This document shows positions 7,498 to 15,999 of a stretch of 64,000 bases of DNA, in pieces. The first letter of the stretch is position 1; each line of letters starts with the position of its first letter. The position numbers and the translations under genes are program-made. The notes beneath the pieces are model-generated. The model was not told the origin of the DNA. It made no database searches and was given only the letters and a program-made list of their open reading frames with translations. The DNA is from a virus. The DNA lies in the IMG/VR virus record IMGVR_UViG_3300018933_000001, positions 62,001-126,000 of that record. One strand, given 5' to 3'.

Positions 7498-8872
7498 GAT
7501 AAGTGAGATAAAAGAACAGTATCTTCAAGCATTAGATAACTTACATCTAAAAGCGGAAGAAGAAATTCTTGATGAAGTAGATTTAGAATACGCATTAGAT
7601 AAGATACACAAGGTATATGGAGTTAATCTAGGAGTCAAAGATACTCAGACGGTCACAAGACATTATCTTAGTAGAAGGAACACTACTCTAGATGTTAAGA
7701 AATACTACACTATTAAGGAAGTAATCAACTTTAAGAACAATGAGCTTACTGGTTCTATTGTTCCTAGATTAGTTCCTACTGGAGTAACTATTATAAGAGC
7801 GCCTGCTAAGCAAGGTAAAAGTAGATTAATATATGCTCTACTTAAGTCTATCTATATTACTAAGGAGTTTCTAGGTCTTCCTACTAGGAGATGTGGGATT
7901 ACTATTGTCTATCAAGCTGAAGAACCTATGACTATAGTAAGAAATAGATTCCTTAGTAATAGATTTGATGATGATGATAATCCAGATGTACGTGACTTAA
8001 TAGAAAACGATAAGATAATTATTGTTAGACAAATTAACATTGCTAAAGGTATTGACCAGATAAAGAGAGATGTCAGGAAGTTCTCTAAGAAACACAAAGT
8101 AGATTTAATAGTAGTAGATACGCTAAGAGCTGCTATGAGGTCTGCTAGTGTATCTGAGAACAGTGCAGATTGGGCTAATCCTTCTGGACTTCTGCAAGAT
8201 TATGCTAATGGACAAAATATAGCTATTATATTACTACATCACCATAACAAGAACGGTAAATCCTCAGGTACATCTGCTCTTGACGGTAATGCTAATATGC
8301 TTTGGGATGTTACTTACTATGAAGGTGAGAAATATTCTAAGAAGTCTCTAGTAATAAAGACTACTCCTAGAGATGGTACAGGAGCTAGCTTTGTAGTTGA
8401 TTTTAAGAAAGACCTTAAGTTGTTAGAAGAGGAAGGAGTAACACCTGACCTTACCACATTAGAAGTTAAGATAATCAACTTATTAAAGCAAGAGGAGAAC
8501 AGAGAAGGAGTAGTGGACTTAGGTTTATCAGTGGAGGAATTAGCAGAACAACTAGGAGTAGAAAGTATTGAGAAGCTAGAGTTAGCCTTAGATAGACTAC
8601 TTGAGAGTTCTTTCTTAGAGAGTAATAGAAGTAAAGGTAGGAACTTCTACTATATTCCTAACTACATCCTAGAGTTATATGGTGACTTAGGTATATTAGG
8701 TAAAGCAGAAGAACTAGACTTAAGACTTCAGGATATCTCAGTTCAAGTACAGTCAGCTACTACTAAGCAAGAGTTTTTAGATGCTTTTAAAGGAATGACT
8801 GTTAGAGATAAAGAAGTTGTGTTCAGACTTCTACCAGTTGAAGAACAAGAACGTTTAAAATCACTAACATAA
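7469..8872 (+). CDS. replicative DNA helicase, RecA-fold RepA/AAA_25 type
   Basis: Predicted hexameric helicase working with the adjacent primase. Walker A is APAKQGKS (residues 111-118), Walker B LIVVDT (D217), and the sensor-like segment IILLHHHNK (253-261) is typical of RepA/DnaB-like ATPases. The last 130 residues resemble a winged-helix region. ATG 7469 is chosen; an in-frame GTG at 7457 is an alternative. The front overlaps the end of the primase gene. Confidence 0.83.
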   Translation: MSSEIQVDIKISEIKEQYLQALDNLHLKAEEEILDEVDLEYALDKIHKVYGVNLGVKDTQTVTRHYLSRRNTTLDVKKYYTIKEVINFKNNELTGSIVPRLVPTGVTIIRAPAKQGKSRLIYALLKSIYITKEFLGLPTRRCGITIVYQAEEPMTIVRNRFLSNRFDDDDNPDVRDLIENDKIIIVRQINIAKGIDQIKRDVRKFSKKHKVDLIVVDTLRAAMRSASVSENSADWANPSGLLQDYANGQNIAIILLHHHNKNGKSSGTSALDGNANMLWDVTYYEGEKYSKKSLVIKTTPRDGTGASFVVDFKKDLKLLEEEGVTPDLTTLEVKIINLLKQEENREGVVDLGLSVEELAEQLGVESIEKLELALDRLLESSFLESNRSKGRNFYYIPNYILELYGDLGILGKAEELDLRLQDISVQVQSATTKQEFLDAFKGMTVRDKEVVFRLLPVEEQERLKSLT

Positions 8873-8883
8873 AATATAAAAAC

Positions 8884-9726
8884 ATGGAAAAGATAAATGA
8901 AATGAGTCAAACCAAATATTTAAGCATTTCTTCAGAACAATTTGTTGCTTGTTATTATGACTATGACTTTGCATATGAAATTGAGTGGAAAGGCCCAAAA
9001 GATAAACCGGAGAAACAATTAGAATACCTCAAATGGGGAGCTGCTAAATATCTATTAACTAAGCATTTTCCTACTTTTCATGTTGAATTACTAGAAGATA
9101 ATCAAGGTCTACCAGCTTTTAGAACACCTAATAACTTACTTAAAGAGGATGCTAGAGAGGCTTTCTTTGAACGTATAGCTAAGATTAAAACTTCCCTTGA
9201 AGAAGATAGAGTTACTTATGAAAAAACTCCACAAAGAGACCAGTGGAAAGTACAAAAAGAAATAGATAAAAAAGAGAAAGAGATAGTTAGTATCCAGAAC
9301 CAGTTATTCTACGACAATAGCGGTTATTATCTTAAACCTTATTTAGTAGACTCAGAAACAGGATTGAGAACTCCTTATCTCTTCTTTCCTTTGATGGATT
9401 ACAATAATGATCCAATCTATCAAGCTGATTCTAGAGATATATCTGATAACATTCAAAGAGCTTTGGTTAAATGTATTGCTTATTACACTGGGATTGGACT
9501 TCTACTTTATACTCGTGGAGTCGGAATTGGTAAAGATAAAGTTTGCGACAGTGAGAAATTTAAGAAGATAGACGAGATTGTTAGAAAGTCAGCAAGATTG
9601 GGAAGACAAGTAGATAGGAGTATAGTTAATTTCGGTACTTCTACTATAATGCTTGATAAAGTGATTAAGGATTTAGATAAAGAAGTAGCGGAAAAACTAG
9701 CAGCTAGACAAGCTAAAGTTCAGTAG
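8884..9726 (+). CDS. Sak3/DUF1071-like ssDNA annealing protein
   Basis: Predicted recombinase that anneals complementary single strands. The diagnostic part is near residues 170-215: LFFPLMDYNND, then a run reading NIQRALVKCIAYYTGIGLLLY. This matches the DUF1071 pattern of a conserved MD-N followed by the R-x-LVK-I-GLGLY helix. The N-terminal KWGAAKYLLTKHFP also fits the family. A charged helix lies near residues 115-140. With the exonuclease at 4406 and SSB it would form the strand-annealing recombination system. A hairpin terminator follows. Confidence 0.75.
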   Translation: MEKINEMSQTKYLSISSEQFVACYYDYDFAYEIEWKGPKDKPEKQLEYLKWGAAKYLLTKHFPTFHVELLEDNQGLPAFRTPNNLLKEDAREAFFERIAKIKTSLEEDRVTYEKTPQRDQWKVQKEIDKKEKEIVSIQNQLFYDNSGYYLKPYLVDSETGLRTPYLFFPLMDYNNDPIYQADSRDISDNIQRALVKCIAYYTGIGLLLYTRGVGIGKDKVCDSEKFKKIDEIVRKSARLGRQVDRSIVNFGTSTIMLDKVIKDLDKEVAEKLAARQAKVQ

Positions 9727-9734
9727 TTCTTATG

Positions 9735-9775
9735 AGTGGATGTAGTTATTCTATGTCCACTTCTACTTATTAATT
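9735..9775 (+). terminator. probable rho-independent terminator
   Basis: Positions 9735-9745 pair with 9751-9761 (11 bp, two G-U) around a five-base loop, followed by TCTACTTATT. It lies directly after the annealing-protein gene. Confidence 0.6.
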
Positions 9776-9788
9776 AAAGGAGTCTCTT

Positions 9789-10034
9789 ATGTTTGCAAGA
9801 TGTTTAGATGAGTTTATTAGTAAAGTAGTTAAGTTCACTCACGGAGCTAAAGAGGAAAGAGATTTTGAATTAATTCAGTATGATAAGTATGAAATCTATT
9901 TAGTACCAAGACAAGAAGGTGTTTGGGATTGTTCTATTTATAACTACGGAAAACAAGTTAAGATAGTTCAAGACATTCATTTATCTAAAGATGAAATAGC
10001 TAAATTAGCTAAAGAGTGGATTGATGAGTTATGA
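9789..10034 (+). CDS. hypothetical protein, 81 aa
   Basis: Small mixed protein, preceded by AAAGGAG about 6 bp before ATG. The stop overlaps the next ATG (ATGA). No motif recognised. Confidence 0.7.
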   Translation: MFARCLDEFISKVVKFTHGAKEERDFELIQYDKYEIYLVPRQEGVWDCSIYNYGKQVKIVQDIHLSKDEIAKLAKEWIDEL

Positions 10035-10231
10035 ATCTATTAGAAAAATGTTCCCGAAGTTTCAGTCTTTGGTTGATGAAGATGGCTTATCGTGGGATGA
10101 ATGAAGCAGAAAAACTACAAGCACAAAACGATGCAACTCTTAGAATTCGTCACTTGAGAATGGATTTTGATTTTGAGTTAGCTGATATGTGGGTTGATTT
10201 CTACATTTGGACAACTACTTATAAGGACTAG
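10031..10231 (+). CDS. hypothetical protein, 66 aa
   Basis: Helical small protein, coupled to the preceding gene by an ATGA overlap and followed after 2 bp by a gene of similar size. Its final FELADMWVDFYIW resembles the SEVQELYIWLLEH ending of the next product, so the two may be diverged duplicates. Function unknown. Confidence 0.65.
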   Translation: MNLLEKCSRSFSLWLMKMAYRGMNEAEKLQAQNDATLRIRHLRMDFDFELADMWVDFYIWTTTYKD

Positions 10232-10233
10232 AT

Positions 10234-10431
10234 ATGACTGTTTTACAATTTTTAGCTTTACATATTGTAGGTTCTGCTCTAAAAGTATCTTGGTTCTTTT
10301 TTAATGAGATACAAAAAGACAGAACACTTAAAGTAATAGAACAAGAGTTACATGATTTATTAGTTATAGGTACTTATAGTGAACTAGCCTCAGAGGTACA
10401 AGAACTCTATATCTGGTTGTTAGAGCATTAG
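10234..10431 (+). CDS. hypothetical protein, 65 aa, hydrophobic N-terminus
   Basis: Residues 3-24 are hydrophobic (FLALHIVGSALKVSWFFF) and could be a membrane-associating helix; the rest is amphipathic. It lies 2 bp after the preceding gene in the same operon. Function unknown. Confidence 0.65.
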   Translation: MTVLQFLALHIVGSALKVSWFFFNEIQKDRTLKVIEQELHDLLVIGTYSELASEVQELYIWLLEH

Positions 10432-10468
10432 TTAAGGAGGTTATTTATTACTTACCTTAATTAGAACT

Positions 10469-10861
10469 ATGAATAAAGAATTAGTTAGACAATGGGTAGA
10501 AGCTTTAAGAAGCGGTAAATACAAGCAAGGAAGACTGTCACTAAGAGATATTAATGATAAATTTTGTTGTTTAGGGGTTCTTTGTGATATTGCTAAAGGT
10601 AATTTAAATCTAGATTGGAGGTTAGGTACTTCTGAAGATATCTGTTACGAGATAGAAGACACTACAACAGTAGTTCCCGAATCAATATTAGAATTCTTAG
10701 GAGTAAACATTCATAAAGCTTTCATAAATGCAGGAGACTTGCGTTATGACCTAGGAATACCTTCAAATGAATCAAAGATGTCTTTAATAGACTTAAATGA
10801 CTACTATAAAGTATCTTTTAACGAAATAGCAGACATTATAGAAGAAGAGTTCCTTAAGTAG
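10469..10861 (+). CDS. conserved phage hypothetical protein, 130 aa
   Basis: Opens with W-x2-ALRSGKYKQG near residues 10-20 and has FCCLGVLCDIA near residue 32. I recognise this pair of motifs from many phage and prophage hypothetical proteins of unknown function. ATG 10469 follows a region with AAGGAGG about 30 bp upstream, which is too far for direct use. It is convergent with the Acb2-like gene. Confidence 0.75.
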   Translation: MNKELVRQWVEALRSGKYKQGRLSLRDINDKFCCLGVLCDIAKGNLNLDWRLGTSEDICYEIEDTTTVVPESILEFLGVNIHKAFINAGDLRYDLGIPSNESKMSLIDLNDYYKVSFNEIADIIEEEFLK

Positions 10862-10874
10862 ATAGCAAGAAGAA

Positions 10875-10901
10875 TCCTCTAAAGTTATTAGCTCTAGAGG
10901 A
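10875..10901. terminator. inverted repeat between convergent genes
   Basis: TCCTCTA (10875-10881) and TAGAGGA (10895-10901) form a 7-bp stem. T-rich sequence follows it on both strands, so it may serve as a two-way terminator between the convergent genes ending at 10861 and 10925. Confidence 0.45.
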
Positions 10902-10924
10902 CTTCTACTACTTATCAACTAACT

Positions 10925-11179
10925 CTAATAAGAAAACAAATCTCGGTAACTAAGACCTACTCGCTCATAACAAACAGCAGCATTTGCTAACATTCTTATT
11001 TTCTGAATCTCACGCAAAATAGTAGTCAATTCAGCAGGATTTTTAACTACTTCTGCTAATTGTTTTGCATATTCAATAGAAGCTTGGTTTACTTTGTTAT
11101 GTAGTTCCTTATCTTCTTCAGTATTAGGAGGATGGTAGCTAAATAAATCTTCTAACTTGGTCAGGAATTCTTGAGTCAT
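10925..11179 (-). CDS. acb2: Acb2-like cyclic-nucleotide sponge (anti-CBASS)
   Basis: Acb2 proteins are small helical phage proteins that bind cyclic di- and trinucleotides and so block CBASS (and some Thoeris) immunity. This 84-residue protein has the family features I know: FSYHPP at residues 13-18 (Acb2 relatives read F-T-YHPP, with the Tyr in the nucleotide pocket), a polar helix, and IRMLANAAVC at 61-70, matching the conserved C-terminal ANAAIA helix. Length and all-helical character fit. It is the only minus-strand gene in the first 28 kb, with its own 44-bp divergent upstream region, so it is probably expressed separately. Identification is by motif, without a search. Confidence 0.72.
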   Translation of the reverse strand: MTQEFLTKLEDLFSYHPPNTEEDKELHNKVNQASIEYAKQLAEVVKNPAELTTILREIQKIRMLANAAVCYERVGLSYRDLFSY

Positions 11180-11223
11180 GTCTGTTAATTAAGTACATCT
11201 ATTAGAGTTTAACACAAAGTAAT

Positions 11224-11508
11224 ATGGATATAATTACGGATGTTCGTTGTCAAAATAGCAGAGTATTTATCACTGTTTCAGATGGTTCTTTAATACAGTT
11301 TGGACTTGATGACAACTTTATTTCTCAAATAGAACAAGAGAAAGTTTTTCTAATTGGTGCAGAGATTACAAGTTTTACAAATGATACTGAGAAAGGTTTT
11401 TTTCAGTTAAAGTTTAAGTCTTTAGAAGGTAGAAGCAGATTTTTAGAGTTTTCTTATGATACCTTGGCTCAGAAAGAGTTTGAACAACGTTTAAGGGAAA
11501 TGAATTAG
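11224..11508 (+). CDS. hypothetical protein, 94 aa
   Basis: Beta-rich start resembling a small DUF2442-like domain (ITDV..., then VFITVSDGSLIQFGLDD), followed by an acidic helical end. The resemblance is weak. It is divergent from the Acb2-like gene and 18 bp upstream of the DNA polymerase gene. Confidence 0.6.
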   Translation: MDIITDVRCQNSRVFITVSDGSLIQFGLDDNFISQIEQEKVFLIGAEITSFTNDTEKGFFQLKFKSLEGRSRFLEFSYDTLAQKEFEQRLREMN

Positions 11509-11526
11509 CTCTCTTTATAAGTAGAT

Positions 11527-13695
11527 ATGAAAACACTACAGCTCAAGTGGAGTGATATATTAGCTCCTGAAGTAGAACTTAATCCTAACATCATAGTAGA
11601 AGGTAAAGTAGGAAAGGAAATATGGGATAACTGGGTAGAAGTATTCTCTAAAGCTAAGATGTTCTCTCTTGACCTTGAGACTCATGGGGATGAAGAATAT
11701 TCTGCTCTATATTTCAGATTTGGGTTGATAAGACTAATATCAGTTGGGATAAAGGTAGATGGTAACTATTATGCTCTTATTTATGACTTAGGAGGAAATT
11801 TAGATGATATAGATGAGAGAAAGAAAGAGTTCCTTAATAGTAGGTTTTATCAGGTACTTAAAGAGAGATGTGAGAACCTAAAAGTACCAGTAGTAGGAGT
11901 TAACCTAAAGTTTGATGGTAACTTTCTACTTTATCATTTAGGTATTAAGATTCTTACTTGCCGAGATTTAATGCTATGTTCTCAAGTTATCTGGGCAGGT
12001 ATCGAAGTAATATCTACTAAAGAGAAAACTGATAGTGGAAGTAGTAGAGTTAAAGATAGAAAAGATAGGTGTCTCCTAGGTCATTCACTTAAAGGGATAA
12101 CAGAAAGAATCAATATACTTTACAACACTTCTTTTACTATTGATAAGACAGAGCAGAAAGAAGATTGGGGTTGGAGAATATCAAATGCTAAACTTAACTA
12201 CTCAGGAAATGACAGTATCTTACCTCTTCAACTATTTCCTTATATCCAGCAGTTAGTAGTAGAAAATGGACTTTACTATTCGGTAATGGCGGAGTGTCTC
12301 GCTTTACCTGCATTTATAGAGATGGAAGTATTTGGTTTTCCTATTGATAAAGAGTTGTTAGAGAAGAATCTTAGTATTTATAGAGCTAAATTTGATGAAT
12401 ATAACACTCTAGTATCTACTACATTTCCTGGGGTTAACTGGTCGCAAACAGAACAACTAAGACAAGCTTTTAATACGAAATGGGAAGACTTAAAGTTATT
12501 GTCGATGAATGATGAAGCTTTAAAGTCAGTAGAACATCCAGAAGCACAAGCATTACTCAAAATGCGTACTTTAAACGTACTCATTAATTACATGGAAGGT
12601 ATTAACAACACAGCTTGGAAAAATGAAGGAGAAGATTTCTACTCTGTTAGAACTATCTACAATCAGATATCTGCTAGTGGAAGTGGTAGAAGTTCCTGTA
12701 CTGGTGCATTAAGTTATAAAAGCAGTAAAGGTAGTAGAAAGAAGATTGATGTAGGAACTCAGTTACAAAATCCAGCTAAGACTCCTGCTTGGTTTACTGA
12801 TGAAGGTTTACCCGAGTTTAGGACGTTCTTTGCAGCTCCAGAAAGTTACTCATTAGGAATTATTGACTTATCTGCCAGTCACTACCGAATATGTACTGAA
12901 CTAAGTCAAGACCCTGTTCTATTAGATATTTACTTAAATGATAGAGATGCTCATTTAATTATGGCTCATACCATTGTCAAATTAGATGGTGCAGATGTAA
13001 CTTTTGATGAGTTTCAGAAATTATATAAAAAAGAGAAAGAAGCTAAAACAGAAGGTTGGGTTTCTGATAATAGAAAGAAAGGTAAAATAACCAATTATAG
13101 TGGACTCAATCAGGCAGGTGCATTTAAGTTACAGCAGACATTTAAAGGTTGGGGAGTAATAATATCTCTGGAAGAAGCTAAGAAACTTAAGAAGGCTTAT
13201 AAAGAAACATATAAGAGATTAGACCAGTTTATCCAGAATTATATAAAAGAATCTAATAGTTATAATATCGAGTTTCCTTTTTATAACCTTTACGGACAAC
13301 CAACTACTGGACATTACGGTAAATGCAAAACTTTTACTAACCGAACTGTTCATTTAAAGAAACAAGAGAAGCACAGTGAATGGGGAACTAAATATGAGAT
13401 TCCTTATACTGAATCTATTTCTTTAATTTGGCTTTGTGGAGAAGCTGATATTATCAAGTTCTCGCAGGGAATAGCCGTTATCCAATTCTTTTTACATCCG
13501 GAATGGAAAGCAAGATTTATCAATAATTGTCATGATGAGTTGGATTGGATGAATAAATGTGAGTTTTCTTTTGAAGCTAATAGTGTGGTGATGAGTAGCG
13601 TCCACGAACAAATGGGTACTTGGATTAAGTCTATTCCCGTAGATACTGATTTTGATCCAAATAAACTAACCGTTCAAAACTGGAATGAGAAATAA
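11527..13695 (+). CDS. polA: family A DNA polymerase with 3'-5' exonuclease
   Basis: Replicative polymerase, 722 aa, no 5'-nuclease domain. Proofreading motifs: LDLETHG (D49, E51), VNLKFDGNF near 130, and the YSGND segment near 235. Polymerase motif A is IIDLSASHYR (D447), where the usual QIELR glutamate is replaced by histidine. Motif B reads KITNYSGLN (K520, Y524), with tyrosine at the position of Klenow F762 and asparagine at that of Y766. Motif C is HDE (669-671). The catalytic acids are intact. The stop overlaps the next ATG by one base. Confidence 0.92.
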   Translation: MKTLQLKWSDILAPEVELNPNIIVEGKVGKEIWDNWVEVFSKAKMFSLDLETHGDEEYSALYFRFGLIRLISVGIKVDGNYYALIYDLGGNLDDIDERKKEFLNSRFYQVLKERCENLKVPVVGVNLKFDGNFLLYHLGIKILTCRDLMLCSQVIWAGIEVISTKEKTDSGSSRVKDRKDRCLLGHSLKGITERINILYNTSFTIDKTEQKEDWGWRISNAKLNYSGNDSILPLQLFPYIQQLVVENGLYYSVMAECLALPAFIEMEVFGFPIDKELLEKNLSIYRAKFDEYNTLVSTTFPGVNWSQTEQLRQAFNTKWEDLKLLSMNDEALKSVEHPEAQALLKMRTLNVLINYMEGINNTAWKNEGEDFYSVRTIYNQISASGSGRSSCTGALSYKSSKGSRKKIDVGTQLQNPAKTPAWFTDEGLPEFRTFFAAPESYSLGIIDLSASHYRICTELSQDPVLLDIYLNDRDAHLIMAHTIVKLDGADVTFDEFQKLYKKEKEAKTEGWVSDNRKKGKITNYSGLNQAGAFKLQQTFKGWGVIISLEEAKKLKKAYKETYKRLDQFIQNYIKESNSYNIEFPFYNLYGQPTTGHYGKCKTFTNRTVHLKKQEKHSEWGTKYEIPYTESISLIWLCGEADIIKFSQGIAVIQFFLHPEWKARFINNCHDELDWMNKCEFSFEANSVVMSSVHEQMGTWIKSIPVDTDFDPNKLTVQNWNEK

Positions 13696-14054
13696 TGAAA
13701 AATCTAACTGAGTTTCTACAAAATGAAGGATTTTATAATATGACATTTGAAGAGAAAGAGGAAATAATGAGTAATCCAAGAGTTTGGGTAGATTTTCATA
13801 ATGCCGACCAGTACGGAAATGTGAGACTTAATTGTGCAGGAACACAAAAAGATTTACAAGAACAAGAGATAGAATTAAGCGAGGGACTTCAACTAATTCT
13901 TTATGATGAGGAATTAGAAGTTGAAGGAATAGTAGTCTACTCAGAAATTGAAAATGATTGGGTTGCTCAAATAGATTGGTCGCTCTTAATATATAAGAGT
14001 CTTGGAAAAGAAAAGAGTTTGTTTGAAAGAATTAAGGATAGGTTAAAAGGATGA
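13695..14054 (+). CDS. hypothetical acidic protein, 119 aa
   Basis: Start overlaps the polymerase stop by one base (TAATG) and its own stop overlaps the next start (ATGA), so it is coupled on both sides. Acidic, beta-rich centre; no motif recognised. Confidence 0.7.
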   Translation: MKNLTEFLQNEGFYNMTFEEKEEIMSNPRVWVDFHNADQYGNVRLNCAGTQKDLQEQEIELSEGLQLILYDEELEVEGIVVYSEIENDWVAQIDWSLLIYKSLGKEKSLFERIKDRLKG

Positions 14055-14332
14055 TTTATAAGAATTATTCAATCTGGATTCAAAGAAACACATATAAAAA
14101 AGACCCAGATGAAGGAGATTGGGAAGGATTTATTAATCAAAACTTTTATCACTTAAACGACGATAATTTGTTTAATAGCTGGGCTTTGTGTATTAGTGAT
14201 AATTCTCCTAACAGTGTTTATGAGTTAGCAAAGATGGAAATTGAATTGCAGGAGATGAAAGTGTTAAAGAAAAGAATGACTAGAAGTGTTGCTAAAATTC
14301 TAAAGTTAGATTATCTCACAAGCTCGATTTAG
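14051..14332 (+). CDS. hypothetical protein, 93 aa
   Basis: Polar N-terminal half rich in N, W and Y; basic helical C-terminal half (VLKKRMTRSVAKILKL). Coupled to the preceding gene. Function unknown. Confidence 0.65.
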   Translation: MIYKNYSIWIQRNTYKKDPDEGDWEGFINQNFYHLNDDNLFNSWALCISDNSPNSVYELAKMEIELQEMKVLKKRMTRSVAKILKLDYLTSSI

Positions 14333-14384
14333 GGAGAAATAATCGTCATAAACAAATCTAATAGAAGAACTTGGAGAATAATGA

Positions 14385-14453
14385 ATGACTTATCAGTCTG
14401 TATTTACTAATTTATCAGCGTTAGAATATCAAAATCACTTAAGAGATGAATGA
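14385..14453 (+). CDS. micro-protein, 22 aa
   Basis: ATG at 14385 follows GGAG at 14373-14376 with good spacing. The stop overlaps the next ATG in an ATGA junction. The peptide is polar (MTYQSVFTNLSALEY and seven more residues). It could be a translated leader that couples expression of the next gene; short length limits confidence. Confidence 0.4.
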   Translation: MTYQSVFTNLSALEYQNHLRDE

Positions 14454-14683
14454 TGGGTAGTGCGACAACTGCTTTCTTTTCTGGTCAGTATGAGGGAATT
14501 TGGTTAGTTCTAGAAGCTTTATACGAGTGGGAGAACAATCAATTTGAAGCACCTTATGAACCAAAGATGAGTAGAGAATACGCAAAAGAAAAATTAATAC
14601 AGCTAGGTTTGACTGATTTTACAGACGGAATTTTAGTCGAGGCACGAGACCTCGCCATCGAGAAACACTTACTTACCAATTAA
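14450..14683 (+). CDS. hypothetical protein, 77 aa
   Basis: Helical acidic protein with W/Y/F-rich centre, starting with a double Met. It sits 17 bp before the ribonucleotide reductase gene. No family recognised. Confidence 0.65.
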   Translation: MMGSATTAFFSGQYEGIWLVLEALYEWENNQFEAPYEPKMSREYAKEKLIQLGLTDFTDGILVEARDLAIEKHLLTN

Positions 14684-14700
14684 AGAAGAGAAATAGAAAT

Positions 14701-15999
14701 ATGATTAAATTGACTCAACATATTGGTTTTGATGCTGCTACTGCCCTTTCCGTAATGTTTAGGACTTATTGCCGGACAAACGTTGTAGATGATGAAACAG
14801 GTGAGTTAGAACGAGAGTCCCCTCAACAAGCACTAGATAGGTCTATAAATGGATTAGATGTTTTTAATCTCTTAACTAAAGAACAATTAGAATTAATAAG
14901 GCAATACTGTTATAGAAATATAGTGTTTCCATCAGGTAGATGGTTATGGATTGGGGGAACTGATTGGATTGAGAAACAGAAGAATTACATTGGTGCTTAT
15001 AACTGTGCATCTGTACCAGTAGTAGATTGGGAGGCTTTTAGGTTTAATTTCCGCGCTCTATTAATGGGATGTGGAGTAGGAACGGTAGTTGAGTTAGATA
15101 AGATTTCTCAATTACCTAGTATTAAATATCCAATTAATTTAGTAGAAGTTACAGAGTTAGGTAGTAATTGGGTAGAAGGAAACCCAGAAAATGATAATAG
15201 CTGTTTTACTGCTTATAGGATAGACAAAGATACTTTAGGAATTATTTATACAGTAGGAGATAGTAAAGAAGGTTGGGTAGATGTAGCCACAGATATATTA
15301 GTATTTAGTTCTACTAATTTAAGTAATAGCGGGATTTGGGGAAATTTTCATTTACCTGAAAATTTTGATTATAAACAGATTAATTTAAGTATTGACCTCT
15401 CTTATGTAAGACCTAAAGGCAAGCAACTAAAAGGATTTGGTGGACTTTCTAATCCAGAAAAATTAGAAGAAGGTTTAAGAGCTGTAATAACTATTCTCAA
15501 TAAAGCAGTCGGGAAGCAGTTAAATAGTTTAGAAGTATGCAAGATACTAGGAATTGCTGGTGTTATAACAGTTAGTGGAAATGTGCGTAGAAGTGCAAGA
15601 ATAAATCAAGGCAGTCCAGAAGATGACCTTTTTACCACTTCTAAAGATAATCTTTGGGTGGAAATTGATGGGGATTGGGTAATAGACCCTGAACGAGATA
15701 TGCTTCGTATGAGCAACCACTCGAACGTTTATCACACTAAACCTACACTTGAAACTTTAGTAGCAGCAATTAGAAAGCAGTTTTATTCTGGTGAAGGTGC
15801 TATTCAATATGCTCCTGAAGCAGTTAGTAGAGCTAATGTAGACTTACTAGATACAGAAAATAAGAGGAAAAAATTCTTAAATCTTTATTGTGAAGATAGA
15901 AATTTAGCTAAAGATTACCTTCAGGAACTATCTAAGAATACCTTAGATGAGCGTGAATTAGAACATAGAATGAACCGACTAGGATTAAATCCTTGTGGT
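14701..15999 (+). CDS. nrdJ: class II ribonucleotide reductase, exon 1
   Basis: First 433 codons of an adenosylcobalamin-dependent ribonucleoside-triphosphate reductase, which makes dNTPs. YNCASVP (C102) carries the first redox cysteine of this group. The exon ends exactly in the catalytic finger loop at NPCG (C432), where a group I intron interrupts the NPCGE motif. Without splicing, translation stops two codons into the intron. Joining to the exon starting at 17155 restores NPCGEIIG in frame, giving a 791-residue enzyme of normal size. The cofactor is probably supplied by the adenosyltransferase at 20503. Confidence 0.92.
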
